From CAIODY01 sp046051225 (GTDB lineage: Bacteria > Bacteroidota > Bacteroidia > Chitinophagales > CAIODY01), in the NCBI GenBank assembly GCA_046051225.1, contig JBJOOR010000002.1:1-64000 (forward strand): DNA of 64,000 nt, written 5' to 3'. Shown one piece after another: positions 8,223 through 16,727 of the stretch. The position numbers were made by a program, and so were the translations under genes. The notes under the pieces are model-generated. The model worked only from the letters and a program-made list of their open reading frames with translations. It did not search any database and was not told the DNA's origin. Numbering within the stretch: position 1 is the stretch's first letter; every line of letters begins with the position of its first letter.

Positions 8223-8957
8223 TCAAACATCGTCCTTTCTTAACCATTCAAAGCTATCCATTGGATAAGTTCTATCAAATCCTTTGTAACGCACTATCCA
8301 AATATTTGCCATTACTCCTGCTCGAATAATTTGTTCTTCTGCATGAACACAAACAAAAACAGGTTGTATTTTTAAATTAGCACATTCGGGTACTTTTTCT
8401 TTTAGCTTGTCTAAAATTTTTAACATCTGCATAAATGAAGTATCCTTGAGTTGATTTTTTACTTCTACGACATAAGCTGTTGTATCACTCAATGCCAGTA
8501 AATCTATTTCTACATTTCTGCTTTTGTTCCAATACCTTTTGAACTTTTGAAATGAAGTATGAACGCCATGTTCTGACCTTAAGGTATTAAGCATGAATTG
8601 TACACCAATTTGTTCAATATAACCGCCCCAATGTGTACCTAACATACCCAACTGAAAATTAGTATCGTCAATGCTATTTTGAAAAATTACTCGAAAGGCT
8701 GCAATATGTTTTTCAAACTCTTTACAATGGTTTATATATTCATTATTTAGTGCCTGAAATTGGGGAGTGTTTGCAATATCAGGGTTTAAAACTACTTGCA
8801 ACTCCAGTTGTTTTTTCATTAAATCACATTCTATTTTCAAATCTTTAAGCCAATTTGAAAGCTCTTTTGCATGATTAATTTGCTGTTGATTTACCTCTTT
8901 TAATAACTCAGTAAAAGCATTCAGTTTTGGGATAAAATTTTCGGTCATGTTTTCCAT
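8223..8957 (-). CDS. PD-(D/E)XK nuclease-like protein with N-terminal coiled coil (DUF3782-like)
   Basis: A 244-residue protein. Residues 1-95 are helical and likely coiled coil. Then follows a nuclease fold with a complete PD-(D/E)XK set: E115 in the helix HWGGYIEQ, D152 in NVEIDLLALS, and E165-V-K167 in YVVEVKNQL. This layout, coiled coil then a restriction-like core, is found in DUF3782-type proteins of unknown substrate. No signal peptide, so it acts in the cytoplasm. It is the last gene of the minus-strand block beginning at 17.9 kb and lies 92 bases after the 1001-residue protein; it could be co-transcribed with it. Confidence 0.75.
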   Translation of the reverse strand: MENMTENFIPKLNAFTELLKEVNQQQINHAKELSNWLKDLKIECDLMKKQLELQVVLNPDIANTPQFQALNNEYINHCKEFEKHIAAFRVIFQNSIDDTNFQLGMLGTHWGGYIEQIGVQFMLNTLRSEHGVHTSFQKFKRYWNKSRNVEIDLLALSDTTAYVVEVKNQLKDTSFMQMLKILDKLKEKVPECANLKIQPVFVCVHAEEQIIRAGVMANIWIVRYKGFDRTYPMDSFEWLRKDDV

Positions 8958-9049
8958 TTAGTAATTCAAATTATTTGGGTAGCAACAAGTTTGTTCATTT
9001 AGATTTATTATAACATCTTTAAAAAAATAGTATCAAATACTAACTTATA

Positions 9050-12000
9050 CTACTTTACGTATTTTTCGTAAATTTCCCTTAAAAAGAATTGTTGATGAAC
9101 TGCTGCAATTTTATTACAGAATTCTGCTGCTACTTGATTTTGTCCGTGAACAAAAAGAAAGGAAACTAAATCTTTAAGAAAATCTTTATCAAAGTCAGCC
9201 ATATAATCTCTAAAATTAAGTGAAGAAATTATTTCACCAATTGATTTTGCAACAACATTTGGATTGCCTTTATTTTTTAACGCTACAAGATTTTCAACTA
9301 GCTCATGTGTTGAATAAGTTTTGTCAATGTGGTTGCATGAGTGAAGAATGAGTTTTGTATATGTGTCATTTAATTCGGGTGCAAACACAATCCAATTTGC
9401 AAGCATTGCCAAATTATTTTGTTCTTCTTCGTTTTGAGTGTCTTTATATTTATCAACTAAATAATTCCAAAGTTCCAAAATCAGTTGTTGAAATTCCTTC
9501 TGCTCAACTTCTGTTAAACTTTTCTGATAATCTTCCTGCTGCGAAATGAAACTAATGAAATCTCTTATTCCATCGGGGGTTGACTTATTTAAAAATTTCA
9601 AAAGCAATTTATCTGATGTTAGCGTTTCAAATTTCCAAAAGTAGAATGCTGTTAAATGCCTAACCAATCCGTTATTATGAAAGGGTTTTAGTTTGATATT
9701 ATTTTCAATCACTCTTTCATAATGAGGATAAAATAAATTATAGAGTTCCTTTTTCATTGGGGCACTTGAAAAGGCAAAGCCACCCATAAATGCAAGCCAC
9801 TCTCTTTCTGCACTATCGTAGTGTTGTTTTACTTGCTCTGTTATCCAGCCCTTATCTAAAAAATAAAACTGTTCAAAATACATTCCTTCCAATATATGCC
9901 CGTCAAGAATTCCTTTTTGTATTGTTCCTTCAAATAGAGATTGTATTTCAGGTTCCCACTTTCCTTTGTCTTCGTATTTAAAAAGATTTCTTGCTCTGTG
10001 TAGTGAGTAATCAAACAATGCTCTTAATGATTTTCCTGCTGTTGAATTGAGTGAATAGGTTGGGTAGTCCATATTCGTTTCTTTTAAATCGTCAACTCGT
10101 TCAAGATTGCTTACAAGTATTTGAACAATTTCTTTTGCCAATGGAAGCAAACTAATATCAAATGAATTTTTGTCGTTTTGCAATCCGTCAGTAATTAGAT
10201 GGGCAATAGAACCTACAACCCAATCGGGTTTTGCAGCCCAAGTATCATTTTCAAGAAGTAGTTGCCCTGAATAAAATTTATCGCTTTTAAGAGTATCTAA
10301 GCAGTATTGCAAAACCTTTTGCCAATTAAATGATTTCTTTTTTTTCCATGCTTCGCTAAAGGCATTTAACATACGATACGAATACACATAACCAACTTCA
10401 AAATACAATTCAATTTCATCGGCAAATTTTTCAGGTTGTGTTTCAACAGCACTTCCAAATGTGTCTGACAAGCCGCTAATGTTTGGGTCTTCCCAACGGT
10501 CTTTGGGTTTAAATGTTCTAATGAATTCTGAAATTTCTTGATTGCTTTTTTCAAGCAAATCGTCTTTTGAAATTGGAGAAACTGAACCACTTCTAACTCT
10601 GATTTCCCCTAAATTTTCATAGTGTTCGTTTGTGATTTCTAATTCATGAGAGAGGGACAAATATTTTTCTTTAAACGGCTCAATTTCTTTTAATGCAGAA
10701 CACCAGCGAAATTCCCAGTATTCTTTACGCTTTTCATCTTGCTCATTAACTTCATCTTGTTCTCCTTTAGCAATTATATTTTGAAGGATATTTTTTTCCT
10801 CATCTGTTAACGACTGTTGATTTTTGTTTAGCAAATCATAAAGCTCTTTTTGATACTTGTATTTTGAGAAAAGATGTAAAGCATCGTTATCTTTTATCAA
10901 ATCCCAAAACAATGATTTAGTTGTATTCCAATTTTCGCAAACTACATATAAAGCAATGCGTTTGTAAAAAGGCATTTTATATTTTTTGTCGTAACAAAAA
11001 ACTTTCAACAATCCAATTGCTTCTTCGGGATTTTGCTTTGCTTTTTCGTCAAGTATATCACGAAAGATTAGTGAAAACACATTTAATACTTTTCCATTGT
11101 TGGAATATCTATCATCTAATTTTCGGATACTACTTAAACCAAATGCAGAAGTGAGGTCGTTATTTAATGCAAAGTTTAATCTCTGAAATGTATCATCATT
11201 CTCTTGTGTTGGAGTGTATCTTATATTTTGCTGTTGAAATATTGAAACAAGTTGTTGTTTCAAATCTTCATCACTTTTGTCTTCCCAATTTGTAATAGTA
11301 GAAGTTGCGTTAGCAACTTCACTATCTTTCAATTTTGATGACACCAAAAGGTTTTCCTTTTCAATAAGTATTTTGATTTCATATTCCTTCTCTCCGTCCT
11401 TGAGTAGCGTATTTACTCCTTTAGGATAATCAAGCAATAAAAATTTAATTGTTCTGCCTAACTCTAACATAAAATTAGCTGAACAATGTTCCGCAACTTT
11501 TGGAGTTAGGTTTCTTCTTTCAAATCTTTCTGCCAAAAAATGAAGATGTAATCTTGAATAATAACTTTCTCCTTCTCCATCCCAAATACCTTCTTCAACT
11601 CTATCGGTTCTTTTAACTTGAAAAAGATAATGCAAAATCAATTCTGCTTTCTTAGTATCGTCTTCGGTTGGTGCTTCATTTAAAAATTTGGGCAGCAACT
11701 GTTCACATATTTCAGAAGTTTGAAGGCTTGTGTCAAACCTTCCCGAAAGCCAAACAGGAATAAAATTGAAAATCTCAATTGGTATTTTTTCGTTGGGGAT
11801 GCAAGCCAAAAACTTTATCAGTAAATACCATGTTCTGTAATTATCCTTTGGATGTTCGGAAACATTTTTAATTACGGCAAGTAATTCGTCAACAAGTTCT
11901 AACTCGCTTCCTTCTTTTATTTGCAGTGCTAACTTTTCTAAATAGCCCAATGCTTCCCAATACGGAATTTGAAAACCCTCTTTAACCTGAACTGGTTCGG

Positions 12001-12055
12001 GATTTTTATTAGGGTCAAAATAACCCTCTGCTTTAAGGAAATCAAACCATGCCAT
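9050..12055 (-). CDS. Large helical protein (1001 aa) paired with a PIN nuclease
   Basis: No catalytic motif, signal peptide or membrane segment is apparent. The 1001 residues are predicted by eye to be mostly alpha-helical and Trp/Leu/Asp rich, like a superhelical repeat scaffold. A stretch near 640-800 (NSTAGKSLRALFDYSLHRA, then W..EIQSLFEGTIQKG, ILEGMYFEQFYFLDKGWI, EREWLAFMGGF) resembles, from memory, helical C-terminal regions of large STAND-type or SIR2-linked defence proteins; I could not test this. There is no Walker A motif. The start overlaps the end of the PIN gene by 14 bases, so the two are surely translated together. A sensor or target-binding role for the PIN effector is inference. 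Confidence 0.7.
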   Translation of the reverse strand: MAWFDFLKAEGYFDPNKNPEPVQVKEGFQIPYWEALGYLEKLALQIKEGSELELVDELLAVIKNVSEHPKDNYRTWYLLIKFLACIPNEKIPIEIFNFIPVWLSGRFDTSLQTSEICEQLLPKFLNEAPTEDDTKKAELILHYLFQVKRTDRVEEGIWDGEGESYYSRLHLHFLAERFERRNLTPKVAEHCSANFMLELGRTIKFLLLDYPKGVNTLLKDGEKEYEIKILIEKENLLVSSKLKDSEVANATSTITNWEDKSDEDLKQQLVSIFQQQNIRYTPTQENDDTFQRLNFALNNDLTSAFGLSSIRKLDDRYSNNGKVLNVFSLIFRDILDEKAKQNPEEAIGLLKVFCYDKKYKMPFYKRIALYVVCENWNTTKSLFWDLIKDNDALHLFSKYKYQKELYDLLNKNQQSLTDEEKNILQNIIAKGEQDEVNEQDEKRKEYWEFRWCSALKEIEPFKEKYLSLSHELEITNEHYENLGEIRVRSGSVSPISKDDLLEKSNQEISEFIRTFKPKDRWEDPNISGLSDTFGSAVETQPEKFADEIELYFEVGYVYSYRMLNAFSEAWKKKKSFNWQKVLQYCLDTLKSDKFYSGQLLLENDTWAAKPDWVVGSIAHLITDGLQNDKNSFDISLLPLAKEIVQILVSNLERVDDLKETNMDYPTYSLNSTAGKSLRALFDYSLHRARNLFKYEDKGKWEPEIQSLFEGTIQKGILDGHILEGMYFEQFYFLDKGWITEQVKQHYDSAEREWLAFMGGFAFSSAPMKKELYNLFYPHYERVIENNIKLKPFHNNGLVRHLTAFYFWKFETLTSDKLLLKFLNKSTPDGIRDFISFISQQEDYQKSLTEVEQKEFQQLILELWNYLVDKYKDTQNEEEQNNLAMLANWIVFAPELNDTYTKLILHSCNHIDKTYSTHELVENLVALKNKGNPNVVAKSIGEIISSLNFRDYMADFDKDFLKDLVSFLFVHGQNQVAAEFCNKIAAVHQQFFLREIYEKYVK

Positions 12056-12977
12056 TGCCGCCTACTTTATTAAAAAAATATTGTTTGTAACTGTCATGTC
12101 TTGCAATCATCATTTTTATTACATCACTTTCAAATGATGTTGGTTTCTTTTTCAAAAGGATTGCATCAAGTAATTTTATATTCTCTAAAAAATCAGCATC
12201 AGGATTTTCAACTGGTTTTATTACAACTACTTTTTTTGCTGCCAGTGCTGCTGCTTCCTCTTTGTCTAATTTGTCTTTTAAATATGCTTGATAACTATTC
12301 GCTAAAAGTTCTTTTCGCAAAAGGTTAAAAAGTTTTGTTCCGAAAGCATCATTTTCTCCGAGGTATTCGTAAGTCAAATTTGCACTTGTAAACTCTGCTT
12401 TTAAACCATCATGCAATTCATAACGATTGCCCCCATCAACACAAAAATCTTTATAGTTATCTGTTGTAAAAATTGATTTTGTGTAACCCTTGTTTTTCAG
12501 GTATTGAATCAAACTAAAAATATTAACTGTATCTCTATAACTATCTCCTTTGTGATTGGGTGCAATAGTTTGAAGATTTCTAAGCCCTGCTTCTTTCAGC
12601 ATTGCATCATCATAAGGTGCTTTTTCAGAATGGGTAGAAAAAATTGCATCAATTCTTTCAATTCTTTTTTGAATACTTTTTTGAACTTCTTCTGCCTTGT
12701 ATGTTGATGCTAATTCTGTATTGTGTTTGAACGGATTTATGTTGGCTTGTTCTTTCTTTTTAAAATATGCAACTATGTCGTTTTGATAACCAACTTTGTG
12801 CCTGTTCCATTCATCAATAATATTTGTCGGGACAATGTGTTTGATATGTTTGTTCTCAATCCAAAAGCAAATTTCTTCAAGGTAATTATCCTCGTTTTTG
12901 AAATCTATGTAGAGTAGTTTCAACCAAACGCAAGTATCTAAAGTTATGTTTAGCATTTTATTATTCGACCTCGGCAA
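12042..12977 (-). CDS. PIN-domain nuclease (DUF4935-like)
   Basis: A 311-residue protein with a PIN-like core at about 8-215. Acidic residues fit a metal-dependent RNase site: D14 in ITLDTCVWLK, E56 in TNIIDEWNRHK, D145/D149 in KGDSYRDTVN, and D173 in FTTDNYKDF. A long helical insertion lies between the second and third, as in DUF4935-type PIN proteins. The C-terminal part (about 225-311) is helical and Lys-rich. An internal ATG at residue 8 (12956) is a plausible alternative start. It is the first gene of a two-gene unit with the 1001-residue protein. Classic VapC toxins are half this length, so it is not a simple VapBC pair. Confidence 0.8.
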   Translation of the reverse strand: MPRSNNKMLNITLDTCVWLKLLYIDFKNEDNYLEEICFWIENKHIKHIVPTNIIDEWNRHKVGYQNDIVAYFKKKEQANINPFKHNTELASTYKAEEVQKSIQKRIERIDAIFSTHSEKAPYDDAMLKEAGLRNLQTIAPNHKGDSYRDTVNIFSLIQYLKNKGYTKSIFTTDNYKDFCVDGGNRYELHDGLKAEFTSANLTYEYLGENDAFGTKLFNLLRKELLANSYQAYLKDKLDKEEAAALAAKKVVVIKPVENPDADFLENIKLLDAILLKKKPTSFESDVIKMMIARHDSYKQYFFNKVGGNGMV

Positions 12978-13038
12978 TGAATTAAGAAATATTTTTTTAA
13001 GAAATTTATATAAAAAGAGAATCTTTAGTACGGTGAGT

Positions 13039-13314
13039 TTATTTTTGATTATTTCTTATCCAACTTGCTATATCATCTCCATAGCCATACCATGCTGCAA
13101 CATCTCTTAATTGTCCAACATAAATTTTATCCCCTTTCTTCAAATTTCTCAATAGGAAATTTCTTAGCTCTGTTGCTGACAATACAGAAATTACAAGATA
13201 CGTATTTGGTGTAAGTCTAGCCCAAATTTTCGTCTCCTTTATAGAATCAATAAGCATCTGTTGATTGATTCCAAGATTTTTTAAATCAAATGTAATTATA
13301 TAGCATTTTTTCAT
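13039..13314 (-). CDS. Cas2-like (SinR-family) small protein
   Basis: A 91-residue protein with the ferredoxin-like pattern of Cas2/SinR-family proteins: first strand CYIITFDLKN with Asp10, then a helix, ARLTPNTYLVISVLSATELR in the centre (strand, Ser/Thr-Ala-x-x-Leu-Arg helix), and strand KIYVGQLRDVAAWYG. In Cas2 the first-strand Asp is the metal ligand. The start overlaps the end of the HEPN gene by four bases (ATGA), so they form a tight unit. No cas1, repeats or other cas genes are near, so this is a stand-alone Cas2 relative, possibly RNase, antitoxin or oligomerising partner. Confidence 0.75.
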   Translation of the reverse strand: MKKCYIITFDLKNLGINQQMLIDSIKETKIWARLTPNTYLVISVLSATELRNFLLRNLKKGDKIYVGQLRDVAAWYGYGDDIASWIRNNQK

Positions 13315-14045
13315 TTCTTAAAACAAATTTCGTTTAGAGTTTTGGTAAATTCACTAATTAATTTGTGGCAATTTTCGGCAAACTCTTTTTGGATTTCCAA
13401 TTCTTTATATGGTACCTGATTTGTAGCATAATCACCATTATGAGCAATTGTATGTCTTCGTTTCGTGTACTTATTAATTTCCTCTTTTAACGTCTTTTCA
13501 TTTTTATTTTGCTTCGCTGCAACAGCTCCAATTATATTGGATAGTCCTGCAAGTGTAAAATATTCTGTTATTTTTTCATCCCCTTGAAATGATTTCTGAT
13601 GAAAATCGTTACTGATTTGTATTTCAATTTCCGATATGAATGAATCATTTAATGAAGATTCTAATAAACAATCATGTGTCATAATTTTTTTTAGATAGGC
13701 TCTTAAAGGGTCTTTAGCTTTTAATTTGTTGGCGATTCTTTCTTTAATCTTTATGATGGCAACCGTCCTAGCATAGGCATCAAGTGCTGCAATTGTTAAA
13801 ACAATTGAGGCTCTGTAAGCATCGCAAAAATGTTCCTCATTTGGGTTTGCGTCAGAAGAATGAAAGTTAATTAAATTCTCTGCTCTTTTGATGCATCTTA
13901 AAAAAATAGTGTAAGGTGTTAGGTCAGGAGGAATTGTTGGTGCGGTTGAAACATCCGAAACTTCGCCAATAGTAGTTAAAGAAGAATCCTTTTTACTTTT
14001 GCGACCGATACCAATTGCTTCTTTATTTTTATTTGTACTTGCCAT
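13311..14045 (-). CDS. HEPN-domain protein (RiboL-PSP-like)
   Basis: A 244-residue protein with a low-complexity Lys/Ser/Thr start (1-45) and a HEPN helical bundle from about 48 to 240. Helix YRASIVLTIAALDAYARTVA near 77-96 is typical of RiboL-PSP-type HEPN proteins, and the catalytic motif R-x4-H is present at R197-H202 (RHTIAH). HEPN proteins with an intact motif are usually metal-independent RNases, often toxins. The gene is upstream of and overlaps the Cas2-like gene. Whether that partner restrains or assists it is unknown. Confidence 0.78.
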   Translation of the reverse strand: MASTNKNKEAIGIGRKSKKDSSLTTIGEVSDVSTAPTIPPDLTPYTIFLRCIKRAENLINFHSSDANPNEEHFCDAYRASIVLTIAALDAYARTVAIIKIKERIANKLKAKDPLRAYLKKIMTHDCLLESSLNDSFISEIEIQISNDFHQKSFQGDEKITEYFTLAGLSNIIGAVAAKQNKNEKTLKEEINKYTKRRHTIAHNGDYATNQVPYKELEIQKEFAENCHKLISEFTKTLNEICFKK

Positions 14046-14087
14046 TAGAAATCATATAATGTTATTTTTATTTATTTTACAAAAAAA

Positions 14088-14172
14088 TTACTGCACCACT
14101 CCCACTTTCTGATTATACATACCTGTTGAGGTATTTACAGTTAAAAAAATATGTCCCTGATGGCAATAAAAT
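14088..14172 (-). pseudogene. Fragment of a T9SS C-terminal sorting domain
   Basis: On the minus strand a short frame reads KFYCHQGHIFLTVNTSTG and MYNQKVGVVQ before a stop at 14088-14090. It matches the tail of the intact T9SS gene that ends at 17982 (GTYLVTVKTSTG, MYNQKVMVVR), and the DNA at 14104-14143 is close to that at 18000-18040. The match is lost on the distal side, so this is a severed gene end. It divides the HEPN/Cas2-like unit from the DprA-like gene. Confidence 0.8.
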
Positions 14173-14199
14173 TTCATCGTGTTTCCATTAATTTATTAT

Positions 14200-15075
14200 T
14201 CATAAAAGGGTTAATATTTTTTCAATATTCGCTCTTTCGGTATTACGATTTTTGAGTAATGGTAATGCTCCTTTGGTTAATAATATTTGATTCCCTAATG
14301 CTTCAACTGGCATTCCATTATAAACTGGAGCAAATAATTTTTTGTTTAAGTTTAATGTTTTATACCCTGCATCAATACTACCTCCTTTTTCTTTTGCTTC
14401 AATTAAAATCATTACATCACTTAAACCTATTATTGTTAGATTTCTTTGCATTGCATTACCTACCGACCAAATTGATTCTGGTAAGAATTCACTAATGACT
14501 AAAACCCTTTCCCAATCCCAAACTTCTTTTATGTATTTTTTTATTGTAAACCCGTTAATTCCCTGAGGTAATACTATTATCGTTTTGCCTCCTTCCTTTA
14601 AAGCCCAATAATGCGTTTCTTGGTCAATTCCTGAAGCATATCCCGACACAACAGTAATATTTTCTTTTGTTACTTGCTGAGCTATGTCTTTAGCAATTGA
14701 CAAACCTTTTTCACTTGCTTCCCTTGAACCACAAAATCCTATTTTTTTTGAATTGAGCAATTGTTTATTGCCAATTAACGACAAAATAGTTGGACTCTTA
14801 TCTCCAATGTTTTTTAAAGTAAAAGGAAAATCACCATGAAACTTATTTTGATAAAATATTTTTTGACTCAAAACATATTCATCTGTATGTGAGTTAGAAA
14901 ATAGTTCTTCTATTTGGCTATTTAAAAGATAGTTACTTAACTCAATTTTAAGTTGAGCTGAATTTATGATATCAGTGTTTAATAACCCCTTTAATTCAAA
15001 AAGCATTTTATTGGCTTTAGAATTACCAATGCCTTTTAAACGCAACAAGTTAAAAATAAAATTATTTGTTGTCAT
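14200..15075 (-). CDS. DprA/Smf-like Rossmann protein
   Basis: A 291-residue protein. An N-terminal helix-hairpin-helix (LLRLKGIGNSKANKML, 10-25) precedes a Rossmann-type DprA core: GSR at 116-118, SGYASGID at 144-151, H155, GGKTIIVLPQGI at 162-173, QRNLTIIGLSD at 210-220 and IEA at 225-227. Several positions differ from the housekeeping DprA of competence (no YP-x-x-N, altered RNR segment), so this is a side branch, of the sort found in conflict systems. The gene overlaps the phosphoribosyltransferase gene by 14 bases. Role in binding a nucleotide or single-stranded DNA is inference. Confidence 0.8.
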   Translation of the reverse strand: MTTNNFIFNLLRLKGIGNSKANKMLFELKGLLNTDIINSAQLKIELSNYLLNSQIEELFSNSHTDEYVLSQKIFYQNKFHGDFPFTLKNIGDKSPTILSLIGNKQLLNSKKIGFCGSREASEKGLSIAKDIAQQVTKENITVVSGYASGIDQETHYWALKEGGKTIIVLPQGINGFTIKKYIKEVWDWERVLVISEFLPESIWSVGNAMQRNLTIIGLSDVMILIEAKEKGGSIDAGYKTLNLNKKLFAPVYNGMPVEALGNQILLTKGALPLLKNRNTERANIEKILTLL

Positions 15076-15931
15076 CGTCTCTTCTCGATTTTACAATTGA
15101 AAGTCCATATACTCTGTTAAAACCACACTCCTTTAATTTCATTGCGACGAATTGCAATGTTGTACCCGACTGGTATAAGTCGTCAATAAGAATAATGTCT
15201 TCTCCGTTGCCTTCTATATCTAATTTAAGACCTACCGCTTCTAATATTTGCCACTTGTCACTAAAGGCTTTATCTTTTAAAGTCTCTTTGTTACTTTTCC
15301 AGCCTACTTTATTTGAAACACAAATTTTTTCTAATTTTTGTTCAACAAACAAAGCAATTTTTGTAGGGTTATTCGTTTCATTAATTTTTGATGGTGGTAT
15401 AGAACAGATAAATTTAGCATCACGGTAGAAGGGAGTTTTTTCAATAAAATCTTTTACCAATTCTGATATAGTATTTAATGAATTTTTGCAATTTTCATAT
15501 TTCGCTTTATATTCTAACTCACCAATAACTGTTCTGTTTACATCATTAATCATGTGTTCTGAAAGTGCCATTGAAATATCTAATGTATCTTTTAAAAAAA
15601 CCTTTTCTTTATATCTAAAAATAAAATCTACTGCTTTTATATTTTCTGAATCTAATTTTAGAGGAGACCAAAATTTCCCATTTTTTTTTTTGATTAGTTT
15701 AAGGGTTGTTTCACTTTCGTAAATTTCTTTTATCGACTCTTCAAATGGTAAGTTTAAAGCCCACTTTACGTCACCGAAATCAATAGCACATAATGCATTA
15801 GAATGTGTTGAATTAAAACAAATACGCTTTGGGCGATAAGAATGATATTCTTTTACCCGTTCATAATTTATTACTGTTGAAGCAGTGTTAGGAGAAAACC
15901 AGTTTGTAAGTTTTATAATATTTAATCCCAT
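15062..15931 (-). CDS. Phosphoribosyltransferase-fold protein
   Basis: A 289-residue protein with the PRPP-binding loop of type I phosphoribosyltransferases at 246-258 (IILIDDLYQSGTT). The N-terminal 150 residues have no recognised motif and carry a strand-rich start (KRICFNSTHSNALCAIDFG). The C-terminal layout recalls ComF-like enzymes but the zinc-binding cysteines of ComF are missing. It overlaps the DprA-like gene by 14 bases and lies 19 bases after the three-Cys gene. Pairing of a PRTase with a DprA-like protein is an arrangement I recall from comparative studies of conflict systems; substrate unknown. Confidence 0.78.
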   Translation of the reverse strand: MGLNIIKLTNWFSPNTASTVINYERVKEYHSYRPKRICFNSTHSNALCAIDFGDVKWALNLPFEESIKEIYESETTLKLIKKKNGKFWSPLKLDSENIKAVDFIFRYKEKVFLKDTLDISMALSEHMINDVNRTVIGELEYKAKYENCKNSLNTISELVKDFIEKTPFYRDAKFICSIPPSKINETNNPTKIALFVEQKLEKICVSNKVGWKSNKETLKDKAFSDKWQILEAVGLKLDIEGNGEDIILIDDLYQSGTTLQFVAMKLKECGFNRVYGLSIVKSRRDDDNK

Positions 15932-15950
15932 TAGTTTATATCAATGAATT

Positions 15951-16727
15951 TTAAATTGAATCATATACATTAAAAACCCTTTCAGGCATCTCATTATAAA
16001 GTTTTCCTTTCAACTCTCTGCCACCTTTACCATGATTAGGATGGTCGTGGCTTATGGTTGGGTCATTTGGGTTGGCGTTAAATTGTGGCTTGCCCCATTG
16101 TTTAAAAAAGAAAAGTACTTCTTGTTCTTTGCACTGCTTTTTTATATCCATTATCCATTCCAATTTTAATGGTCTTGCTCCATGCCCCGATTCGCCGCCT
16201 ACTATTGCCCAATCAATATTTTTTAAATTCAGATTTGGTAATGCACCAATCAAAGGTTCGAGTGAAAGAAATTTTGTTTTTGCTCCTGTCTTTCTTAAAA
16301 AATCTATTCGGTCTGTTACTTTATCATCTTCTACCGAAACGCCCATCCAAATATTTTTTGTCCACGTTAACTCTTTGTGATACTTGTAAAGTAGGTCGGC
16401 TCTTTTTGTCAGCACTTGATAAATATGTGGTGTTTCATTCATGACTTTGAATACCTTTTTAATGAATGATAACGGAACATCTTTATGAAATAAATCACTC
16501 ATGGAATTTACAAAAACAATTTTGTTATGTTTCCACTGATAAGGAATGTCTAAAGTTTCAGGATGTATTTTTAATTTGAAACCGTCTTTATATTTTTCTT
16601 GCCCCATTGCCTTTAATCGTCTGCTCATGACTTCGGCATAACAGAACTTACAGCCTGCTGAAACCTTGGTGCAACCCGTTGTAGGGTTCCATGTCATTTG
16701 TGTCCACTCTATGCTTGATATTGCCAT
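15951..16727 (-). CDS. Three-Cys-motif Gp37/Gp68 family protein (DUF5131)
   Basis: A 258-residue protein beginning MAISSIEWTQMTWNPTTGC and carrying C19-x6-C26-x2-C29, the three-Cys motif of the phage Gp37/Gp68 family. The spacing resembles an iron-sulfur or radical-SAM-like site, and later motifs fit the family (VFVNSMSDLFH, YQVLTKRAD, WMGVSVED, FLSLEPLIG, WAIVGGESG, FFKQWG). The product is cytoplasmic and its reaction is unknown. It follows the TcmP stop codon without any spacer. Members of this family typically occur beside a TcmP partner, as here. Confidence 0.88.
   Translation of the reverse strand: MAISSIEWTQMTWNPTTGCTKVSAGCKFCYAEVMSRRLKAMGQEKYKDGFKLKIHPETLDIPYQWKHNKIVFVNSMSDLFHKDVPLSFIKKVFKVMNETPHIYQVLTKRADLLYKYHKELTWTKNIWMGVSVEDDKVTDRIDFLRKTGAKTKFLSLEPLIGALPNLNLKNIDWAIVGGESGHGARPLKLEWIMDIKKQCKEQEVLFFFKQWGKPQFNANPNDPTISHDHPNHGKGGRELKGKLYNEMPERVFNVYDSI

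Noticed and set aside
8223..8957. Type II restriction enzyme
   Set aside because: The nuclease core is present but no methyltransferase is adjacent, and the coiled-coil N-terminus fits DUF3782-type proteins better.
13039..13314. Cas2-like gene as evidence of a CRISPR-Cas locus
   Set aside because: No cas1 or effector genes and no direct-repeat array with spacers were seen anywhere in the window; the protein fits the stand-alone SinR-type branch.
14200..15075. DprA as the housekeeping competence protein
   Set aside because: Key DprA segments differ and the gene is embedded in a conflict-type operon overlapping a PRTase, so the competence role is not supported.
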